Assembly: GCF_900169145.1 (NCBI RefSeq) | Contig: NZ_FXZD01000008.1 | Coordinates: forward strand, 1 to 64,000 | Reading direction: 5' to 3' | DNA length: 64,000 nt | Source of the DNA: Brevibacterium antiquum CNRZ 918 | GTDB taxonomy: Bacteria; Actinomycetota; Actinomycetes; Actinomycetales; Brevibacteriaceae | The notes under the pieces: generated by a model | Seen by the model: only the letters and a program-made list of their open reading frames with translations | What the model was told of the DNA's origin: nothing | The model's database searches: none | Part shown: positions 8,078 to 16,914 of the stretch, piece by piece | Layout of the letters: every line of letters starts with the position of its first letter | Numbering within the stretch: position 1 is the stretch's first letter | Position numbers and translations under genes: made by a program

Positions 8078-8791
8078 ATGCGGACTGAACGAACCGACCA
8101 CCACCCTGGCGGACGCATCGTCGTCGCCGAGGATGAAAAGCCTCTGGCGCAGATGGTGGCGACCTATCTGAGCCGAGACGGCTTCCACGTCGAGCAGGCA
8201 CACACCGGAGTCCAGGCGCTCGACAGCGTCAGGGCCGAGGAGCCGGACGTGCTGATCCTCGACCTCGGACTGCCCGGGCTCGACGGAATCGAGGTCTGCC
8301 GCCGCGTGCGGGCGATGTCGGAGTGCTACGTGCTGATCCTGACCGCCCGAGGTGGTGAGAACGACAAGCTCATGGGGCTTGCCGCCGGTGCGGATGACTA
8401 CATCACCAAACCCTTCAGCGTCCGGGAACTGGTCGCCCGAGTCCACGCCGTGCTCCGGCGTCCCCGCACCGGAAACCCACCCCAGGACCCCGTCCGCGTC
8501 GTCGGCGAGCTCACCATCGACCTCGCCGGCCACGAGGTCCGCCGCGACGATGCGGTGCTTCCCCTGACGCGCACCGAGTTCGACCTGCTGGTCGCCCTGT
8601 CCGCAGCACCCCACCGCGCGCTCTCCCGCCGGCAGCTCATCGACGCCGTCTGGGACACATCCTGGGTCGGCGATGAACGGATCGTCGATGTCCACATCGG
8701 CCACCTGCGGCGCAAGCTCGGTGAAGAGCCCGACGGTGGTGGCCTCATCGAGACCGTCCGCGGCGTCGGCTATCGCATGGTGCTCCGATGA
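8078..8791 (+). CDS. copR: OmpR-family response regulator, probably copper-responsive
   Basis: The protein has 237 residues. A receiver domain (about residues 12-125) carries the acidic pocket VAEDE, phospho-acceptor Asp62 (VLILDLGLPG) and the conserved Lys (TKPFS). An OmpR/PhoB winged helix follows (about 140-235, ending RGVGYRMVLR). ATG 8078 was chosen over the earlier start at 8045 because the homologous region begins just after it. The gene overlaps the kinase gene by four bases (ATGA). The CopR name rests on context (copper genes on both sides) and on the CopR-type direct repeats in the island. Silver or another soft metal is a possible alternative signal. Confidence 0.85.
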   Translation: MRTERTDHHPGGRIVVAEDEKPLAQMVATYLSRDGFHVEQAHTGVQALDSVRAEEPDVLILDLGLPGLDGIEVCRRVRAMSECYVLILTARGGENDKLMGLAAGADDYITKPFSVRELVARVHAVLRRPRTGNPPQDPVRVVGELTIDLAGHEVRRDDAVLPLTRTEFDLLVALSAAPHRALSRRQLIDAVWDTSWVGDERIVDVHIGHLRRKLGEEPDGGGLIETVRGVGYRMVLR

Positions 8792-9906
8792 GGCTGCGCA
8801 ACTCCGGCCTGGCCACCCGCCTGTTCGCCACGCAGCTGATCGTGGTGGCGGCAAGCCTGCTCGGCGCGGTGGCAGTCGCCACCGTGGCCGGGCCCCCGCT
8901 GTTCCACGAACACCTGGAAATGGCCGGCATCCCGGGGGGATCCTCGGAACTGTTCCATGTCGAGCAGGCCTACCGCGACGCGAACCTGATCACCCTGGCG
9001 GTGGCATTGGGCACCGGTCTGGCCTGCGCGCTCCTGGCCAGCTTCCTGCTCTCCCGCACGATCCGCACCCCGCTGGAACAGCTCACCGCTGGGGCAGCCG
9101 AAGTCGCCCGCGGCAACTACAATGTGCGCGTCCCGGTGGTCGGCGCCGGCGTCGAACTCGACTCCCTGGCCCGAGCGTTCAACACGATGGCCGACCAGCT
9201 GACCCGCACCGAAGAGACGCGGCAACGCATCCTGTCCGACCTCGCCCACGAGATGAGCACACCGGTCTCGGTCATCTCCGTCTACCTCGAGGGGCTGCAG
9301 GACCAGGTCGTCGAGTGGAACCCCACCACCCACGCCGTGATGGCCGACCAGCTGGCACGCCTGACACGCCTTGTCGAAGACATCGACGATGTCTCCCGCG
9401 CTGAGGAAGGCCGCATCGACCTCGACCCCGCCCCCGTACCCATCGCCGACCTGCTCGACAGCACTGCTGCCGCAGTCCAGGAGAGCTACACAGCCAAGGG
9501 CGTGACCCTCACCACCACAGCCGACCCCCGAGCCGGCACCGTGATCGCCGACCGGCAACGGTTGGCACAAGTCCTCGACAACCTCCTGTCGAACGCCCTG
9601 CGCCACACTCCACCCGGGGGAACCGTCTCCCTCACCGCCACCAACACCCGCGACACCGTGCTCATCCGCGTCACCGACACCGGCGACGGCATGACCGCCG
9701 ACCAGCTCACCCACATCTTCGAACGCTTCTACCGCGGCGACACCGCCCGCGATCGCGACCACGGCGGCTCCGGCATCGGCCTGACGATCTCCCATGCCCT
9801 CATCGCAGCCCACGGCGGCACCCTCACCGCCTCCTCCGCCGGCCCCGGACACGGCTCCGAGTTCACCATCGAACTGCCCCGCACCCCCGGAAAGGCCTAC
9901 CCGTGA
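8788..9906 (+). CDS. copS: Sensor histidine kinase, probable copper sensor
   Basis: The 372-residue kinase has two TM helices (about 12-34 and 67-88) flanking a short external loop of about 32 residues that contains HEHLEM and further His and Met residues able to bind a soft metal. A HAMP domain, a HisKA box DLAHEMSTP (phospho-acceptor His154) and a HATPase domain (DNLLSNALRH, DTGDGM, GSGIGL) follow. The very small sensor loop is like other compact metal sensors. Its start codon overlaps the copR stop. Confidence 0.85.
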   Translation: MRLRNSGLATRLFATQLIVVAASLLGAVAVATVAGPPLFHEHLEMAGIPGGSSELFHVEQAYRDANLITLAVALGTGLACALLASFLLSRTIRTPLEQLTAGAAEVARGNYNVRVPVVGAGVELDSLARAFNTMADQLTRTEETRQRILSDLAHEMSTPVSVISVYLEGLQDQVVEWNPTTHAVMADQLARLTRLVEDIDDVSRAEEGRIDLDPAPVPIADLLDSTAAAVQESYTAKGVTLTTTADPRAGTVIADRQRLAQVLDNLLSNALRHTPPGGTVSLTATNTRDTVLIRVTDTGDGMTADQLTHIFERFYRGDTARDRDHGGSGIGLTISHALIAAHGGTLTASSAGPGHGSEFTIELPRTPGKAYP

Positions 9907-9926
9907 GAACAAACACCTTTACTCAC

Positions 9927-9943
9927 ATACCCCATGGGGGTAT
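9927..9943 (+). promoter_or_regulatory. CsoR-type operator before copZ1-copB
   Basis: ATACCCCATGGGGGTAT is an almost perfect palindrome of the TACCC/GGGTA class bound by CsoR repressors. It lies between the copS stop and the chaperone gene, 57 bases before the start codon, and probably overlaps the promoter. Copper would release CsoR and switch on the chaperone-ATPase genes. Confidence 0.8.
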
Positions 9944-10000
9944 AGTCGGGTTGTTGGAGGCTCTCTCCACCTCTCCGAGCCCACTAGTCAGGAGCACATC

Positions 10001-10324
10001 ATGACCGCATCCTCCCGCCAGCTGCCCCTCGCATCGACAGGCTGTGCCTGCTGCGCACCAGCCGACACCGCCACTACAAACGCAACTGGCAACAGTGCGG
10101 AGCCGACCTCTACGGTCACACTCGCTGTGGAAGGGCTGACCTGCCAGGGCTGCGCTTCGCGAGTAACCCAGGCCGTACACGCACTGGATGCGAACGCCCA
10201 GGTGGACGTCACGCTGGTGCCCCACGGCCGGTCCACCGTCACGGTGACCAGCAGCGCACCGGTGGACACGGCGGCGCTGCAATCGGCGCTTGCCGCGGCC
10301 GGATACCCCGGAACAGAAGCCTGA
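10001..10324 (+). CDS. copZ: Copper chaperone with heavy-metal-associated domain
   Basis: The protein is 107 residues. An N-terminal segment with a cysteine cluster (STGCACCAPADT, Cys15/17/18) precedes a ferredoxin-like HMA domain (about 38-105) carrying LTCQGCASRV (Cys48, Cys51), the Cu(I) site. Ordinary CopZ proteins are about 70 residues, so the extra Cys cluster is unusual and may add a second copper site. The start is supported by AGGAG ten bases upstream. It should hand Cu(I) to the CopB ATPase encoded next. A CsoR-type operator lies upstream. Confidence 0.85.
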   Translation: MTASSRQLPLASTGCACCAPADTATTNATGNSAEPTSTVTLAVEGLTCQGCASRVTQAVHALDANAQVDVTLVPHGRSTVTVTSSAPVDTAALQSALAAAGYPGTEA

Positions 10325-10358
10325 TCGGCTACCCATCCCCTGACTGTGAAGGACAACG

Positions 10359-12578
10359 ATGAGCAATCCGGAGCACCACCACCATCACCACGACGATCAC
10401 CTCGACGCGGGCAGCCACGGACAGGCGATGCCGCAGGGCCACGGCCACTCCGCCCTCGATGAACGCCCGGCACCGGCCCACGGTGGTCATGCCGGACACG
10501 ACCATGACGCGCATGCAGGCCACGGGGAGCACGCCGGGCACAGCGTTGCGATGTTCCGGAACCGGTTCTGGGTCAGCCTGATCCTGTCGGTGCCGGTCGT
10601 CATCTTCAGCCACATGGTCGCCGACCTGCTCGGCTACCAGGTGCCCGAGTTCTTCGGCTCGGCCTGGATCGCCCCGGTGCTGGGCACCGTCATCTACGTC
10701 TACGGCGGCACGCCCTTCCTCAAGGGCGGGCTCAATGAGCTGAAATCACGGCAGCCGGGGATGATGCTACTGATCGCGATGGCCATCACCGTGGCCTTCG
10801 TCGCCTCCTGGGCCACCAGCCTGGGCATCGGCGACTTCATGCTCGACTTCTGGTGGGAGCTGGCACTGCTGGTCACCATCATGCTGTTGGGGCACTGGCT
10901 GGAGATGCGGGCACTCGGTGCGGCATCCGGTGCCCTTGACGCGCTGGCTGAGATGCTGCCCGACGAGGCGGAGAAGGTCACCGAGTCCGGGATCGTCACC
11001 GTCCCGATCGCCGAACTGCAGACGGGTGACACGGTGCTGGTTCGGTCCGGGGCCCGGGTGCCTGCCGACGGCCGCATCATCGACGGGCACGCCGAGTTCG
11101 ATGAGTCGATGATCACTGGTGAGTCCAAACCTGTCCCGCGTGAGCTCGGTGACAAGATCGTGGCCGGCACCGTCGCCACGGACAACGCGGTGCGTCTAAC
11201 CGTGGAAGCCACCGGCGGCGAGACTGCCCTGGCCGGCATTCAGCGGATGGTCGCTGACGCGCAGGCATCGTCGTCGCGGGCGCAGGCGCTGGCCGATCGT
11301 GCCGCAGCGCTGCTGTTCTGGTTCGCGTTGGGGGCCGGCATCATCACTGCGCTCATCTGGACGCTGCTGGGCGCGCCCGACCAGGCCGTCATCCGCACCG
11401 TCACAGTGCTGATCATCGCCTGCCCGCACGCACTCGGACTGGCAATTCCGCTGGTGATCTCTATCTCGACTGAGAAGGCCGCCCGGTCAGGCCTGCTCAT
11501 CAAGAACCGGCTCGCGCTGGAGCGGATGCGCTCGATCGATATCGCGCTATTCGACAAGACCGGCACTCTCACGCAGGGCGCGCACGCAGTCACCGGGACC
11601 GCGCATGTGTCAGGAATCAGCGAAGGCCGCGTGCTGGCGCTGGCCGCCGCCACCGAGGCCAACAGCGAACACCCGGTGGCACGGGCGATCACCGCAGCGG
11701 CAGCCGAAAACCCGGAAGCGGCCTCGGCGCGCCTGCAGGCCAGCGAGTTCACCACCGCCGCCGGTCGCGGGGTCCGCGCCATCGTCGATGGTTCCGAGAT
11801 CACCGTGGGCGGTCCCAACATGCTGCGCGACTACGGACTGGAATCACCAGCCGAGATCGCAGCCGACGTCGCGGAATGGACCCAGCGCGGCGCCAGCGTC
11901 CTGCACATCGTCCAGGACCGGACAATCATCGGGGCGGTCGCCCTGGAGGACCAGGTGCGGCCGGAATCCCGAGCCGCAGTCCACGCCCTGCAGGAACGCG
12001 GTGTGAAGGTCGCGCTCATCACCGGCGACGCGCAGCAGGTCGCCGACGCCGTCGGCCGCGACCTCGGCATCGACGAGGTCTTCGCCGAAGTGCTCCCGCA
12101 GGACAAGGACTCCGCCGTCATCGACCTGCAGAACAGGGGACTGTCGGTGGCGATGGTCGGCGACGGCGTCAACGACGCCCCCGCCCTCGCCCGTGCCGAC
12201 GTCGGCATCGCCATCGGGGCCGGCACCGACGTGGCGATGGAATCGGCCGGGGTCGTACTGGCCAGCGACGACCCGCGAGCAGTGCTGTCGATGATCGACC
12301 TGTCCCGGGCCAGCTACCGCAAGATGATCCAGAACCTGGCCTGGGCGACCGGCTACAACGTCCTCGCCGTCCCGCTGGCCGCCGGAGTCCTGGCCCCCAT
12401 CGGGCTCGTGCTCTCCCCGGCCGTCGGCGCGATCCTGATGTCCCTGTCGACGATCATCGTCGCGCTCAACGCCCAGCTGCTGCGCCGCACCGAACTCAAC
12501 CCGGCCCGCCTGGCACCAACCCCGACTGAGACGTCCCGACCAGAAACCGTCCACCACCAAGGAAAGGTCACATCATGA
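10359..12578 (+). CDS. copB: CopB-type copper-translocating P1B ATPase (CPH motif)
   Basis: This 739-residue P-type ATPase has a His-rich N-terminus (about residues 5-62, many HH/HGH pairs) instead of a CxxC domain. It also shows the actuator TGES (253-256), the membrane motif CPH (355-357), the phosphorylation loop DKTGT (Asp399) and the hinge GDGVNDAPAL. CPH and a His-rich leader define the P1B-3 (CopB) class, associated with Cu(II)/Cu(I) or silver export. It follows the chaperone gene and overlaps the next gene by four bases (ATGA), so copZ-copB-DUF305 form one operon. Confidence 0.92.
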   Translation: MSNPEHHHHHHDDHLDAGSHGQAMPQGHGHSALDERPAPAHGGHAGHDHDAHAGHGEHAGHSVAMFRNRFWVSLILSVPVVIFSHMVADLLGYQVPEFFGSAWIAPVLGTVIYVYGGTPFLKGGLNELKSRQPGMMLLIAMAITVAFVASWATSLGIGDFMLDFWWELALLVTIMLLGHWLEMRALGAASGALDALAEMLPDEAEKVTESGIVTVPIAELQTGDTVLVRSGARVPADGRIIDGHAEFDESMITGESKPVPRELGDKIVAGTVATDNAVRLTVEATGGETALAGIQRMVADAQASSSRAQALADRAAALLFWFALGAGIITALIWTLLGAPDQAVIRTVTVLIIACPHALGLAIPLVISISTEKAARSGLLIKNRLALERMRSIDIALFDKTGTLTQGAHAVTGTAHVSGISEGRVLALAAATEANSEHPVARAITAAAAENPEAASARLQASEFTTAAGRGVRAIVDGSEITVGGPNMLRDYGLESPAEIAADVAEWTQRGASVLHIVQDRTIIGAVALEDQVRPESRAAVHALQERGVKVALITGDAQQVADAVGRDLGIDEVFAEVLPQDKDSAVIDLQNRGLSVAMVGDGVNDAPALARADVGIAIGAGTDVAMESAGVVLASDDPRAVLSMIDLSRASYRKMIQNLAWATGYNVLAVPLAAGVLAPIGLVLSPAVGAILMSLSTIIVALNAQLLRRTELNPARLAPTPTETSRPETVHHQGKVTS

Positions 12579-13207
12579 AGCGCACACCACTAGCAGTTGC
12601 GGCAGCCGTCGCCGGCACGCTGATCCTCTCGGCATGCGCCGGGAACGCCGACCCCGGCAGCACAGGGGAAGATCCCGCCCCTGAGACCTCGGTCGCCACC
12701 GACACCGCCGGCTCCGAAGGAGAGATCTCCGAGGAGCACAACGACGCCGACGTGATGTTCGCGCAGATGATGATCCCGCACCATCAGCAGGCCGTCGAGA
12801 TGAGCGAGACCCTGTTGGCCAAGGATGACATCCCGCAGAACGTCGCCGACTTCGCCCAGGGCGTGATCGACGCGCAGGGGCCTGAGATCGACCGGATGAA
12901 CGCCATGCTCGAAGCCTGGGGCCAGGAGCCCATGGGCGATAGTGACATGGGTGAGATGGGCGGTCACGGCGGCATGAGCGGGATGATGAGCGAAGACGAC
13001 ATGCAGCAGCTCGAAGACGCCACCGGCACGGAGGCCGCGAAGCTGTACCTGGAACAGATGACCAGACACCACGAGGGTGCCGTCGAAATGGCCGAACAGC
13101 AGGTCGCCGACGGGCAGAACCCGCAGGCGAAAGCCCTGGCCGAGCAGGTCATCGAAGACCAGGAAGCAGAGATCCAGGAGATGAAGACGATGCTCGACGA
13201 ACTCTGA
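12575..13207 (+). CDS. DUF305 His/Met-rich lipoprotein
   Basis: The product is 210 residues with a lipoprotein signal (LILSAC, lipid Cys21) and a tandem pair of DUF305 helical units. The first contains MIPHHQQAVEMSETLL and the second MTRHHEGAVEMAEQQ. A Met/His-rich linker between them (MGDSDMGEMGGHGGMSGMM) looks suited to binding Cu(I) or Ag(I). DUF305 proteins are often encoded next to copper genes and are thought to bind metal outside the membrane; a catalytic role is not established. It is translationally coupled to copB. Confidence 0.85.
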   Translation: MKRTPLAVAAAVAGTLILSACAGNADPGSTGEDPAPETSVATDTAGSEGEISEEHNDADVMFAQMMIPHHQQAVEMSETLLAKDDIPQNVADFAQGVIDAQGPEIDRMNAMLEAWGQEPMGDSDMGEMGGHGGMSGMMSEDDMQQLEDATGTEAAKLYLEQMTRHHEGAVEMAEQQVADGQNPQAKALAEQVIEDQEAEIQEMKTMLDEL

Positions 13208-13266
13208 CCACCCGGTGACGAGCCGACCGGGAGTCACGCCAGCGCACCACCTCGAAAGGAATGAGC

Positions 13267-14319
13267 ATGGACACCAAGATCAAAGTCGCGGTGAACGGGT
13301 ACGGGGTCATCGGCAAACGCGTCGCCGACGCCGTCCGGGCCCAAGACGACATGGCACTCATCGGCGTCAGCGACATCACCGCCGATTACCGGGTCGCGGC
13401 CGCCGCCGCGCGTGACATCCCCGTCTTCGCCTCCACCTCCGAGGCTTATCAGGAGATGCGCGCCTCTGGGCATGCCGTGGCGGGTGAACTGCCTGACCTG
13501 CTCGATCAGGTTGATGTCGTCGTGGACAGCACCCCGGCCAAGGTCGGGGCCGGAAACCTTGACCTCTACCGGGCGCATGGAGTGAAGTCCGTGTTTCAGG
13601 GCGGGGAGAAGCACGATCTGACGGGACATTCCTTCGTGGCTCATGCCAACTACAGCTCCGCCCGCGGCCGCGACACCACCCGGGTCGTCTCGTGCAACAC
13701 CACCGCGACCGTGCGCACCCTCACCGCGCTGAAGAACGTCGGGCTGCTGTCGAAGGCGCGCGGGGTGCTCATCCGACGCGCCACCGACCCCTGGGAGTCC
13801 GACCACTCCGGGATCATGAACACGATCGTCCCCGAGGGACGCATTCCCAGCCACCAGGGACCCGACGCCCAGTCGGTGGTCCCTGACCTCGACGTCGTCA
13901 CCATGGCAGCGAAAGGGGCCCATACCCAGAACCACCTGCACTACTGGACGATCGAGCTCACCCGCCCCGTCGAGAAGGCCGAGGTCCTCGAGGCGTTCCG
14001 GACGGTGCCCAGGATCGCGGTCGTCCGCCGCTCCGATGGCATCGTGGCGGTCAACAGCACCGCCGAGCTGATGCAGGACCTCGGCAGGCCCCGCGGGGAC
14101 ATGTACGAGGTCGCAGTCTGGGAAGACATCCTCACCGTGGACGGCACCGAACTGTTCTGCACGTACACGGTCGACAACCAGGCCATCGTGACCCCGGAGA
14201 ACATCGACGCCATCCGCGCCCTGGCCGGTCCGGTCGAGGACGGTGAAGAATCCATTCACCGCACCGACACAGCGCTGGGGGTCCGCCGCGATTTCGTGAA
14301 ATCACTAGCCCGCGACTGA
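13267..14319 (+). CDS. Type II (archaeal-type) glyceraldehyde-3-phosphate dehydrogenase
   Basis: A predicted 350-residue enzyme of the type II GAPDH family, distinct from the usual bacterial GapA. The NAD(P)-binding motif is VNGYGVIGKR (residues 9-18) and the catalytic cysteine is Cys143 in VVSCNTT. It should oxidise glyceraldehyde 3-phosphate to 1,3-bisphosphoglycerate in glycolysis or run in reverse. ATG 13267 has a GAAAGGA site at a suitable distance; ATG 13261 is too close to it. It follows the copB-DUF305 operon after 59 bases and converges on the aldolase gene. Archaea are the main home of this family, so transfer is likely. It may replace a copper-sensitive GapA (inference). Confidence 0.85.
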   Translation: MDTKIKVAVNGYGVIGKRVADAVRAQDDMALIGVSDITADYRVAAAAARDIPVFASTSEAYQEMRASGHAVAGELPDLLDQVDVVVDSTPAKVGAGNLDLYRAHGVKSVFQGGEKHDLTGHSFVAHANYSSARGRDTTRVVSCNTTATVRTLTALKNVGLLSKARGVLIRRATDPWESDHSGIMNTIVPEGRIPSHQGPDAQSVVPDLDVVTMAAKGAHTQNHLHYWTIELTRPVEKAEVLEAFRTVPRIAVVRRSDGIVAVNSTAELMQDLGRPRGDMYEVAVWEDILTVDGTELFCTYTVDNQAIVTPENIDAIRALAGPVEDGEESIHRTDTALGVRRDFVKSLARD

Positions 14320-14344
14320 GTATCACGAGCCGACAGAGAGATGC

Positions 14345-14382
14345 GATGGCTGCCGGGAGCGACCATGCTCCCGGCAGCCATC
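14345..14382. terminator. Bidirectional terminator between gap and aldolase genes
   Basis: A perfect 16-bp stem (GATGGCTGCCGGGAGC and its complement) closes on a six-base loop (GACCAT). It sits 26 bases after the GAPDH stop and 26 bases beyond the convergent aldolase stop. There is no long T tract. The position and the symmetry fit a shared terminator. Confidence 0.85.
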
Positions 14383-14407
14383 GGCTTATCCACCCCGACA
14401 AGGTGCG

Positions 14408-15292
14408 TCAGGTGCGTGAGGCAGCCACGATCGACGCAATCGCTCCATCCAGTGCAGCGTCGAACTCTGCATCGCTCTGCCCGGCGGTCAGCCCTTCCGT
14501 CAGGGCGCGGGAGAAACTGGCGATCATCCCCGGGTTGCGGGCCAGGCGAGTGTTGGCTTCCGCGCGGGAATAGCCGCCCGACAGCGCCAGCACCCGCACC
14601 ACCCGGGGATGGTCCACGAACTCACGGTAGTGATCATCACGCTCCGGCAGGCTCAGTTTGAGGATGACCGGCTGATCCTCGCCGAGCCCGTCGAGCTCTT
14701 CCCGGATGGCAGTGCGCAACTGGTTCTCGGCCCCGGCCTTGTCGGGGGAGTGGATGTCGACCTCGGGCTCCACGATGGGCACCAACCCGAACCGCAGGAT
14801 CTGCCGCGCGATGGTGAACTGCTGGGCGACGACGGCATCTAGCCCACCTCCGGGCGCCTTGATGACCGAGCGCATCTTCGTGCCGAACATGCGCCTGCCC
14901 ACCGCGCGGGTCAGCAGGGCGTCCAGCTCGGGGATGGGCTTCATGACCTGGGCACCGTGGGTCTGCGCTGCCAGTCCCTTGTCGATCTTGAGGAACGGCA
15001 CGATTCCCTTCACCTCCCACAGGTACTCACCCGTCGGACGCCCGTCGATCTCCCGGTCCATCGTGTCTTCGAACAGGATCGACCCCAGGATGCGCTCACC
15101 GTCGAACGCCGGACTGGTGATGATACGGGCGCGCATCCGGTGCACCAGATCGAACATCTCCGCCGGGCTGGAATAGGAATCCTCGCTGATCCCGTAGAGC
15201 CTCAGCGACTGCGGCGTGCTGCCCCCGCTCTGATCCAACGCCGCGATGAAACCCGCACCGCCCCTGATTCTTTCCAATTTCTCTGAATCCAT
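14408..15292 (-). CDS. fda: Class I fructose-bisphosphate aldolase, cysteine-free
   Basis: This 294-residue protein is of the bacterial class I aldolase type (the Staphylococcus Fda type). Family blocks are FIAALDQSGGSTPQSL, ILFEDTMDREIDG and LALSGGYSRAEAN, and the Schiff-base lysine is Lys212 in ILKLSLPE. It splits fructose 1,6-bisphosphate without a metal, unlike the zinc-dependent class II aldolases common in actinobacteria. I count no cysteine in the whole protein. The start has AGAAGG upstream. It converges with the type II GAPDH gene, so two consecutive glycolytic steps are encoded side by side inside a copper island. A CopR-like repeat lies about 220 bases upstream. Confidence 0.9.
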   Translation of the reverse strand: MDSEKLERIRGGAGFIAALDQSGGSTPQSLRLYGISEDSYSSPAEMFDLVHRMRARIITSPAFDGERILGSILFEDTMDREIDGRPTGEYLWEVKGIVPFLKIDKGLAAQTHGAQVMKPIPELDALLTRAVGRRMFGTKMRSVIKAPGGGLDAVVAQQFTIARQILRFGLVPIVEPEVDIHSPDKAGAENQLRTAIREELDGLGEDQPVILKLSLPERDDHYREFVDHPRVVRVLALSGGYSRAEANTRLARNPGMIASFSRALTEGLTAGQSDAEFDAALDGAIASIVAASRT

Positions 15293-15866
15293 CTGAGAAC
15301 CTTCTGTTTCGACGAGTCCTGACCAACGGTAGGCCGTTCCCAGACCTCTGAGCGCAAGCTTGGATCTGCCACTCCCAGGATAGATTTCCTGTCGTCACCT
15401 CACCTGCGACCGTGATGCCGCTGATGTCGAGTCATGTGAACGGCGGGCTTCGCCTCCCGTTAGAGAAAGCGTAGATGGCCGACGGTAAGGACTGGATCCT
15501 CTGCGCCTTGAAGATCCATCAAAGAATTTCATGGGCCGTACTCTGTCGTGTCGTCAGGCCACAGGCATCACTGGTCAGTTCCGAACATCAGGCCCGCGGC
15601 CGGACCGACTACAACTTGAGTGCATTCCTCTTGGGAGGCGAGCAGTGCCCCGTGCTGTTTGATACTTAGGGCGTGGGCGAGGCCGTTCGAGATTGTGGCA
15701 CCAACGTCGACGAGCCCGGGCTCACAGGCTCGAATGGGTTTTCGTTGTGCTCGCTACGTGGATTTCCACGAGGTTGGCCCTCGCGGGGGCAGAGATATAA
15801 ACCATGGATTAACCCAGCGTCGGACCAGCATCACGATGGCCTGACTCGCGGAGAACGCTCACTGCT
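15293..15866. other. Intergenic stretch between aldolase and arcB
   Basis: This 574-bp stretch lies upstream of the aldolase gene and downstream of arcB. It contains the aldolase ribosome site, an imperfect hairpin (AACGGCGGGC-TTCG-CCTCCCGTT, about 15442-15464) and the CopR-like repeat at 15509-15528. No convincing gene, tRNA or IS remnant is seen. The short open frames here have no recognisable content. Confidence 0.6.
15509..15528 (+). promoter_or_regulatory. Weak CopR-like direct repeat upstream of the aldolase gene
   Basis: TGAAGATCC-AT-CAAAGAATT matches the two nonamers at 7 of 9 and 6 of 9 positions. It is the weakest of the five candidates and lies 217 bases upstream of the aldolase start, on the opposite strand. 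Confidence 0.35.
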
Positions 15867-16871
15867 TTACACGTTGGCGAGTGTCGCGACGAGTACGGCT
15901 TTGATGGTGTGGAGCCGGTTTTCGGCTTGGTCGAAGACGATGCTCTGTGGCGACTCGAACACTTCGTCGGTCACCTCCAGTCCGTCATCCATGCCGGTCT
16001 GCTCCATGATCTCCCGGCCAAGCTTCGTCTTCTTGTCATGGAATGCTGGCAGGCAGTGGAGGAACTTGGCCTGTGGGTTCCCTGTCTTCTCTATTGCTGC
16101 ACGGTTGACCTGGTAGGCGGCGAGTTGGCTCACGCGATCGCTCCAGACCTCCTTTGGCTCGCCCATCGAGAGCCACACGTCGGTATAGACGAAGTCCGCA
16201 CCGGGGAGCGCTTCATCAGGGCTGTCTGTCAGTGTGATTCTGGCGCCGCTCGCCTCAGCACGTTGAGAGGCGATCTGAATGACGTCGTCAGGGGGCCAGA
16301 GCTCCTTGGGACCGCAGATGCGGACGTCGGAGCCCATGATGGCGCCGGTTATGAGCAGCGACCGGCCGGTGTTGTTGCGTGCGTCGCCCATGTAGCAGTA
16401 GGAGATTGCGTCGTAGGGCTTGCGAGCAGCCTCATACATGGTGAGGAAGTCGGCCAGCATTTGGGTGGGATGCCAGTCGTCAGTGAGTCCGTTGTACACC
16501 GGCACACCGGCGTTCGCTGCCAGCTCTTCGACTTCACTGTGAGCCGCGCCGCGGAACTCAATTGCGTCGTATAGACGCCCGAGAACGCGGGCGGTGTCGG
16601 CGATCGATTCCTTGTGGCCCATCTGGGAACCCGACGGGTCTAGGTATGTCACGTGCGCACCTTGGTCATAGGCGGCAACTTCGAATGCGGCCCGGGTTCG
16701 GGTGGACGTTTTCTCGAAGATCAGTGCGATCTCCTTGCCCTGCAGGTGGGGGACTTCGGTGCCGGCGTACTTCGCCGCCTTGAGTGCGGCGGAGAGCCGC
16801 AGCAGGTGCGTCAACTCCCCGGTGGTGAAGTCGATCTCTTTGAGGAAGTGGCGGTTGCGCAGGTTGTACAT
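15867..16871 (-). CDS. arcB: Ornithine carbamoyltransferase, catabolic (ArcB)
   Basis: A 334-residue enzyme with the carbamoyl-phosphate motif [15 protein letters not shown], the ornithine-loop block [10 protein letters not shown] and the central [11 protein letters not shown]. In the arginine deiminase pathway it phosphorolyses citrulline to ornithine and carbamoyl phosphate. The ATG at 16871 is preceded by AGGAGA. It is the last gene of arcC-arcD-arcA-arcB, 43 bases after arcA, which argues for the catabolic rather than the biosynthetic role. Confidence 0.93.
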   Translation of the reverse strand: MYNLRNRHFLKEIDFTTGELTHLLRLSAALKAAKYAGTEVPHLQGKEIALIFEKTSTRTRAAFEVAAYDQGAHVTYLDPSGSQMGHKESIADTARVLGRLYDAIEFRGAAHSEVEELAANAGVPVYNGLTDDWHPTQMLADFLTMYEAARKPYDAISYCYMGDARNNTGRSLLITGAIMGSDVRICGPKELWPPDDVIQIASQRAEASGARITLTDSPDEALPGADFVYTDVWLSMGEPKEVWSDRVSQLAAYQVNRAAIEKTGNPQAKFLHCLPAFHDKKTKLGREIMEQTGMDDGLEVTDEVFESPQSIVFDQAENRLHTIKAVLVATLANV

Positions 16872-16914
16872 TGAGTCTCCTGTTGCGATCTGATTGGGCG
16901 GCGTCTGTTTCGCT

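Noticed and set aside
10374..10391. Six consecutive His codons that look like an engineered His tag
   Set aside because: They are part of a longer natural His-rich leader (about residues 5-62) typical of CopB ATPases, with no vector sequence nearby.
11240..12560. Long antisense ORFs opposite copB and many other genes
   Set aside because: High-GC codon bias creates long open frames on the opposite strand; their translations are low-complexity and lack family motifs.
15475..15844. Short open frames and a tRNA-like stretch between aldolase and arcB
   Set aside because: No tRNA cloverleaf could be drawn and the small frames have no recognisable motifs or ribosome sites.
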